Assembly (NCBI GenBank): GCA_024762735.1
Contig: JANTGU010000084.1
Coordinates: 1 to 8,468, forward strand
Direction of reading: 5' to 3'
Source of the DNA: Bacteroidales bacterium
GTDB lineage: Bacteria; Bacteroidota; Bacteroidia; Bacteroidales; F082
DNA: 8,468 nt
Shown here: one piece after another, positions 4,752 through 8,468 of the stretch
Layout of the letters: each line of letters opens with the position of its first letter
Numbering within the stretch: the stretch's first letter is position 1
The notes under the pieces: model-generated
Seen by the model: the letters and a program-made list of their open reading frames with translations, nothing else
Told to the model about the DNA's origin: nothing
The model's database searches: none
Made by a program: the position numbers and the translations under genes

Positions 4752-6956
4752 TTAGTTGCCCATCTCCGACATGAATTTAATACGCATTAACCTGATTTCA
4801 TCTTCGGAGTACTCCGATTCACCCAGCTCCTCGAGGGCAGCTTCAATGGAATCGGTTTCTGCTTCTGAAAAATAGTCGTAAATATCATCCTGATGGTACT
4901 CGTCCACGTTTTCCTGAATATAGTAATCGATGTCGATTTTGGTACCCGAGGATACAATGTGCTCAATTTCATCCAACAGTTCGCTAAATGTGAGGTTTTT
5001 AGCATGGGCGATGTCATTTAACGGTAGCATTCGGTCGATACTTTGAATAATGTACACCTTTAATCCCGATTTGTTAACCACTGACTTAATAATCATGTCG
5101 TTGGGTCTGATGATATCATGCTCTTCCACGTATTGATTAATCAACTCAAGAAAAGGCTTTCCATAGCGTCGTGCTTTTCCGGCTCCCACCCCCACAATTT
5201 GTTGCAGCTCTTCCATTTTAATGGGATACTGAATGGCCATATCTGCCAACGAGGGATCCTGAAAAATGACAAAGGGAGGAAGTCCCTCTTTTTTCGAGAT
5301 GTCCTTTCTGAGGTCCTTAAGCATTTTTAATAAGGTGTCATCCGAGCCGCTTCCTGCTTTTCCGCCGGCATTAACCACGATACCGTCATCCCCTGTCTTT
5401 TCGTAATCATGATCTTTGGCGAGCATGATGCTGTACGGTTTTTTAATGTAATCGAGCCCCTCTTTAGTAATTTTTAAAATTCCGTAGTTTTCAATTTCTT
5501 TAATAACCAGGCGGTTAATCAAACACTGCCTGATAATGGTGTTCCAGTATTTCTCGTCATGCTGGCTTCCTTTACCAAAAAAGGATGTTTTGTCAAGCTT
5601 TATACTTTTAACATTGCCACTGGCTTTTCCTGCCAAAACTTCGGCAATCATTTTCGATTTGTACTGCTCTTTAAGCCCCACGATGGTTTCCAGGGCAAGT
5701 TTAATATCATCTTTGCCTTCAAACTTTTCTTTCGGGTGCAAACAGTTGTCACATGCTCCGCAGTTGTCTTTTGGATAGCTTTCGCCAAAATAGTGCAACA
5801 GCAGTCGATGCCGGCAAACTGATGATTCGGCATAGGCAATGGTTTCAAACAGTAGCTCTTTGGCAATCTCCTGCTCTGCCAGGGGCTTGTCTTTCATGAA
5901 CTTTTCTAACTTCAAGATATCGTCGTAACTGTAAAAGGTGATACAGTTTCCTTCACCGCCATCACGGCCGGCCCGTCCGGTTTCCTGATAATAGCCTTCA
6001 ATGCTTTTGGGTATGTCGTGGTGGATTACAAAACGTACATCCGGTTTATCAATGCCCATTCCAAAAGCAATGGTAGCCACGATAACATCCACATCTTCCA
6101 TTAAAAACATATCCTGATTTCTTCGTCTGATGGATGACTCCAGTCCCGCGTGGTAAGGCAGGGCTTTGATACCGTTTACTACCAGGGTTTCGGCAATTTC
6201 TTCCACTTTTTTACGACTCAGGCAATAAATAATCCCCGATTTTCCAGGTTGCGTTTTGATGTATTTGATGATGTCTTTAATAACCTCTTTGGTTTTAGGC
6301 CTGATTTCGTAATAGAGGTTAGCCCTGTCGAATGACGATTTAAAGACTTTTGCCTCATTCATCTCCAGGGTTTTAATAATATCTTCCTGCACTTTCAGGG
6401 TGGCGGTGGCTGTAAGGCCAATGATGGGTACTTTGTGCCCTATGGCATTAATGATGGGTCTTAACTTGCGATACTCCGGACGAAAGTCATGACCCCATTC
6501 CGAAATACAGTGTGCTTCATCGATGGCATAGAATGAAATATTGATTTGCTTCAAAAAATCAATATTCTCCTCTTTAGTTAACGACTCGGGAGCCATGTAT
6601 AACAACTTGGTTTTTCCGTCAAGCAAATCTTGTCTAACCTGATTCATCTCCATCTTAGAGAGGGAAGAGTTCATAACATGGGCAATGCTGTCTTGCGAAC
6701 CAAAGTTGCGAATCATGTCAACCTGGTTTTTCATCAACGCTATTAATGGCGACACCACGATGGCCGTACCCGGTTTTATCAAAGCAGGCAACTGGTAGCA
6801 AAGCGATTTACCCCCTCCTGTCGGCATAACAACAAATACGTCGTTTCCATCCAACACGCTCTCGATGATAGGTTTTTGGTTTCCCTTGAAACTTGAAAAC
6901 CCGAAATAGGTTTTCATTACCTTTGCCAATCCGTACTTATCCTTATTTGTTTCCAT
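4752..6956 (-). CDS. recQ: ATP-dependent DNA helicase RecQ
   Basis: A 734-residue superfamily 2 helicase that unwinds DNA 3' to 5' in recombination and fork repair. Domain order: helicase core (about 10-340) with Walker A TGGGKS (46-51), DEAH box (146-149), TATAT (182-186) and motif VI QETGRAGRDG (324-333); a zinc-binding module with Cys381, Cys399, Cys402 and Cys405; an RQC winged helix (about 410-525); an HRDC domain (about 542-612) with DMAIQYP and VGVGAGKARRYG; and a C-terminal helix-turn-helix extension (about 626-734) with LNDIAHAKNLTFSELLDEIEH and an acidic tail. That extension is common in Bacteroidota RecQ and explains the length over the roughly 610 residues of E. coli RecQ. All key residues are present. 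It heads a minus-strand unit with the DUF4296 lipoprotein and is divergent from the kdsD-type gene. Confidence 0.97.
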   Translation of the reverse strand: METNKDKYGLAKVMKTYFGFSSFKGNQKPIIESVLDGNDVFVVMPTGGGKSLCYQLPALIKPGTAIVVSPLIALMKNQVDMIRNFGSQDSIAHVMNSSLSKMEMNQVRQDLLDGKTKLLYMAPESLTKEENIDFLKQINISFYAIDEAHCISEWGHDFRPEYRKLRPIINAIGHKVPIIGLTATATLKVQEDIIKTLEMNEAKVFKSSFDRANLYYEIRPKTKEVIKDIIKYIKTQPGKSGIIYCLSRKKVEEIAETLVVNGIKALPYHAGLESSIRRRNQDMFLMEDVDVIVATIAFGMGIDKPDVRFVIHHDIPKSIEGYYQETGRAGRDGGEGNCITFYSYDDILKLEKFMKDKPLAEQEIAKELLFETIAYAESSVCRHRLLLHYFGESYPKDNCGACDNCLHPKEKFEGKDDIKLALETIVGLKEQYKSKMIAEVLAGKASGNVKSIKLDKTSFFGKGSQHDEKYWNTIIRQCLINRLVIKEIENYGILKITKEGLDYIKKPYSIMLAKDHDYEKTGDDGIVVNAGGKAGSGSDDTLLKMLKDLRKDISKKEGLPPFVIFQDPSLADMAIQYPIKMEELQQIVGVGAGKARRYGKPFLELINQYVEEHDIIRPNDMIIKSVVNKSGLKVYIIQSIDRMLPLNDIAHAKNLTFSELLDEIEHIVSSGTKIDIDYYIQENVDEYHQDDIYDYFSEAETDSIEAALEELGESEYSEDEIRLMRIKFMSEMGN

Positions 6957-7093
6957 GAATCAATGATAAAGTTATCTTTGTAGCATTAAACAATCATAAT
7001 TATTAAATTTCGTTTAATTAGTGATTGATGTAAAATCTGCTCTCACAAATATAAGTGTTTTTATTTTTTTGAAACCATAAATATCAAAAAATA
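6957..7093. promoter_or_regulatory. Divergent promoter region between recQ and the kdsD-type gene
   Basis: TATCTTTG at 6973-6980 is an exact plus-strand -7 box. A TTTG at 6946-6949, inside the recQ start region, is 23 bases upstream, slightly longer than the usual spacing. On the minus strand TAACTTTA (6974-6967) is a one-mismatch -7 box 10 bases before the recQ ATG, overlapping the plus box by two bases. If the plus box is used, the kdsD-type mRNA has a leader of roughly 105 bases. The rest is AT-rich without other clear structure. Confidence 0.5.
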
Positions 7094-8062
7094 TTGAAAA
7101 ATATTGAAAATAAAATTCAAAAGTCAGCAATTACGGCTATCAACGAAGAAAACAGAGCCATTAAGAATCTGGTAAATTCTGTTAATGATGATTTTGTTGC
7201 TGCTGTAAAGCTGATATTTGGTTCGCGGGGAAGGGTGGTTATTACGGGTATTGGTAAAAGTGCCAATATTGCCACCAAGATCGTGGCTACTTTAAACTCT
7301 ACCGGAACGCCGTCGGTTTTCATGCACGCTGCCGATGCCATACATGGCGATATCGGCCTGGTTCGCCCGGGCGATGTAGTGGTCGCTATTTCAAAAAGTG
7401 GCGAAACACCCGAGATAAAAGTGTTGGTTCCATTGATTAAACACCGGAAAAATACATTGGTTGCCATGGTAGGCAATACCAAGTCTTATTTGGCCAGGCA
7501 GGCTGACTACGTATTGGATGTTACCGTCGAAAAGGAGGCGTGCCCCAATAACCTGGCGCCTACTTCGAGCACGACAGCACAATTGGTTATGGGAGATGCG
7601 CTTGCCATCAGTCTGTTGGAATTGCGGGGATTTACCGCTGCCGATTTTGCCAAGTTTCATCCCGGTGGTGCATTAGGGAAAAGAATGTTTTTCAGAGCGG
7701 AGGATTTGGCTGTCAACAACGAGGTGCCCAGGGTGGATGTCCATGAAAAGGTGGCGAATATTATTATCGAGATATCATCCAAACGTTTGGGAACCACAGC
7801 GGTTGTTGATGAGGGTAAGTTGGTGGGTATTGTTACCGACGGTGATTTGCGAAGGATGCTGGAAAGACATACCGATTTTCAGCATCTCACGGCTGCTGAC
7901 ATCATGACGAAAAACCCTAAAACCATCGAAAAAGATGAACTGGCCATCGATGCTTTAACTATCATGCGCGAAAACAACATTACCCAATTGCCCATTATGG
8001 ACAAAGGTAAATACGTGGGAGTTATTCATTTACATGATATTTTAAAAGAGGGAATCTTTTAA
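7094..8062 (+). CDS. kdsD: Arabinose-5-phosphate isomerase, KpsF/GutQ family
   Basis: 322 residues. The enzyme interconverts D-ribulose 5-phosphate and D-arabinose 5-phosphate, the entry to Kdo synthesis for lipopolysaccharide. The SIS domain (about 30-175) contains GIGKSANIA (52-60), HAADAIHGDIG (78-88), ISKSGETPE (99-107), APTSSTTAQL (155-164) and FHPGGALGKR (188-197). Lys55, His84, Glu107 and His189 correspond, with a constant offset of four, to the catalytic Lys59, His88, Glu111 and His193 of E. coli KdsD. Two CBS domains follow (about 212-265 and 273-322), the second starting at ADIMTKNPKTI. The only plausible start in frame is TTG at 7094: a stop lies at 7070-7072 and the first internal Met is residue 77, past the active-site Lys. 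The N-terminus MKNIENKIQKSA fits homologues. The gene is divergent from recQ. Confidence 0.94.
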   Translation: MKNIENKIQKSAITAINEENRAIKNLVNSVNDDFVAAVKLIFGSRGRVVITGIGKSANIATKIVATLNSTGTPSVFMHAADAIHGDIGLVRPGDVVVAISKSGETPEIKVLVPLIKHRKNTLVAMVGNTKSYLARQADYVLDVTVEKEACPNNLAPTSSTTAQLVMGDALAISLLELRGFTAADFAKFHPGGALGKRMFFRAEDLAVNNEVPRVDVHEKVANIIIEISSKRLGTTAVVDEGKLVGIVTDGDLRRMLERHTDFQHLTAADIMTKNPKTIEKDELAIDALTIMRENNITQLPIMDKGKYVGVIHLHDILKEGIF

Positions 8063-8196
8063 TGAATTATTTGGCTCACGATATGAATGCTTATCATGGT
8101 AAGATGAACCATAGCCTTATGGAGGTTGTTGATATTGTTAAGGTGTGCACCATTTGGAAAAAACAATCCAAAAATAGTTATGACAAAAATGACTAA
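8062..8196 (+). CDS. Possible 44-residue ORF coupled to the kdsD-type gene
   Basis: An ATG overlaps the preceding stop by one base (TAATG at 8060-8064) and opens a 44-codon frame ending at the TAA 8194-8196. The peptide (MNYLAHDMNAYHGKMNH at the start, then VVDIVKVCTIWKK) has no recognisable motif, signal peptide or membrane segment. The coupling-like overlap is the only support. It may be chance, or the 5' remnant of a downstream gene lost when the Fic module arrived. The stop coincides with the promoter box of the antitoxin gene. Confidence 0.25.
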   Translation: MNYLAHDMNAYHGKMNHSLMEVVDIVKVCTIWKKQSKNSYDKND

Positions 8197-8201
8197 ATTT
8201 G
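8194..8201 (+). promoter_or_regulatory. -7 promoter box of the Fic toxin-antitoxin module
   Basis: TAAATTTG matches TAnnTTTG exactly and ends 25 bases before the antitoxin ATG. The region around it is strongly AT-rich. No -33 box is obvious at normal distance. Confidence 0.55.
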
Positions 8202-8226
8202 TAGTGAATTATTAATTTAATGAAAT

Positions 8227-8448
8227 ATGTTCAAAACAATAGATATTGACCGTAAAAGACTAACTATTATGGGGGTGCGTTTTTCAAGTTTGAAAACTTT
8301 GGAAAGTACTGCCAATGCAATTGGAAGCAATATGTTTGAAGGTTTTGAGCCAACTCCAAAAAGTGTTGAAATAATTAGAGATTATTTGACTGGAAATATT
8401 TCCTTGTCTGATTTAATTCAATTTGCAAAGGAAAAATCGTATGTCTGA
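8227..8448 (+). CDS. VbhA-like antitoxin of a Fic toxin-antitoxin module
   Basis: 73 residues. Residues 34-39, SNMFEG, fit the inhibitory motif (S/T)xxxE(G/N) of Fic regulators, in which the Glu (here Glu38) obstructs ATP placement in the Fic active site and keeps the enzyme off. The surroundings also fit VbhA-type antitoxins: a helix before the motif (LESTANAIGSNMFEG), then EPTPKSVEIIRDYLTGNISLSDLIQFAKEK, where a second helix leads to a G-(N/E)-IS turn and a last helix. The start at 8227 is supported by the promoter box; an internal Met at residue 15 is an alternative. The stop overlaps the next ATG by eight bases, the usual order of antitoxin then toxin. In a class I system the antitoxin is a separate protein, as here. 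I infer function from motif and order, not from an alignment. Confidence 0.82.
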   Translation: MFKTIDIDRKRLTIMGVRFSSLKTLESTANAIGSNMFEGFEPTPKSVEIIRDYLTGNISLSDLIQFAKEKSYV

Positions 8449-8468
8449 CTCATACATATACATTGACC
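8441..8468 (+). CDS. Probable Fic-domain toxin, first nine codons only (cut by window edge)
   Basis: ATG at 8441 overlaps the antitoxin's end by eight bases, in a different frame, and opens MSDSYIYID before the window ends. A short N-terminus with a Y-x-Y-x-D pattern is common in Fic proteins partnered with VbhA-like antitoxins. The HPFxxGNGR active-site motif would lie downstream and cannot be seen. If correct, it transfers AMP from ATP to a cellular target, often a type II topoisomerase subunit in this class. Confidence 0.6.

Noticed and set aside
1..8468. CRISPR arrays, tRNA or rRNA genes, riboswitches, transposase genes
   Set aside because: No regularly spaced direct repeats, no cloverleaf with a conserved T-arm, no recognisable riboswitch core and no transposase motif were found on either strand by reading.

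Overview
The window looks like a chromosomal segment of a Bacteroidota species, plausibly one of the anaerobic or marine Bacteroidales/Marinilabiliales. The reasons are moderate GC, A-rich leaders without clear Shine-Dalgarno sites, several TAnnTTTG boxes (the Bacteroidota -7 promoter element), a type IX secretion C-terminal sorting domain, and families typical of the phylum (DUF4136 and DUF4296 lipoproteins, a RecQ with a C-terminal helix-turn-helix extension). The genus cannot be fixed from sequence reading alone.

Layout. 1-449: the 3' part of a DUF4136 gene (+), with a good intrinsic terminator lying inside the end of the convergent sirtuin gene. 453-1136: a class III Sir2 protein deacylase (-). 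1137-1531: a gene-free island of palindromes, including a REP-like 19-mer. 1532-1871: two very small genes (-) separated by one base, a 51-residue zinc-ribbon protein and a 60-residue protein of unknown family. 1872-2191: an AT-rich divergent regulatory region with three palindromes. 2192-4263: a tight plus-strand cluster of deoC, a thioredoxin-fold protein with a type IX sorting domain, and a small lipoprotein (0-base spacing, then an ATGA overlap). 4253-6956: recQ and a DUF4296 lipoprotein (-), whose end overlaps the convergent lipoprotein by 11 bases. 7094-8062: arabinose-5-phosphate isomerase (kdsD/kpsF type, +), divergent from recQ. 8227-8468: a Fic-type toxin-antitoxin module, with a complete VbhA-like antitoxin and the first codons of what is probably the Fic toxin, cut by the window edge.

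How the genes relate. Most of the window is housekeeping: deoxyribose-phosphate catabolism (DeoC), DNA repair (RecQ), the first committed step toward Kdo of lipopolysaccharide (KdsD), and NAD-dependent protein deacylation (Sir2). Envelope or secreted proteins are interspersed. The accessory-looking parts are the repeat island with the adjacent small-gene pair, and the Fic module at the right edge. The best leads for something undescribed are the zinc-ribbon/60-residue pair and the two coupled secreted proteins behind deoC.
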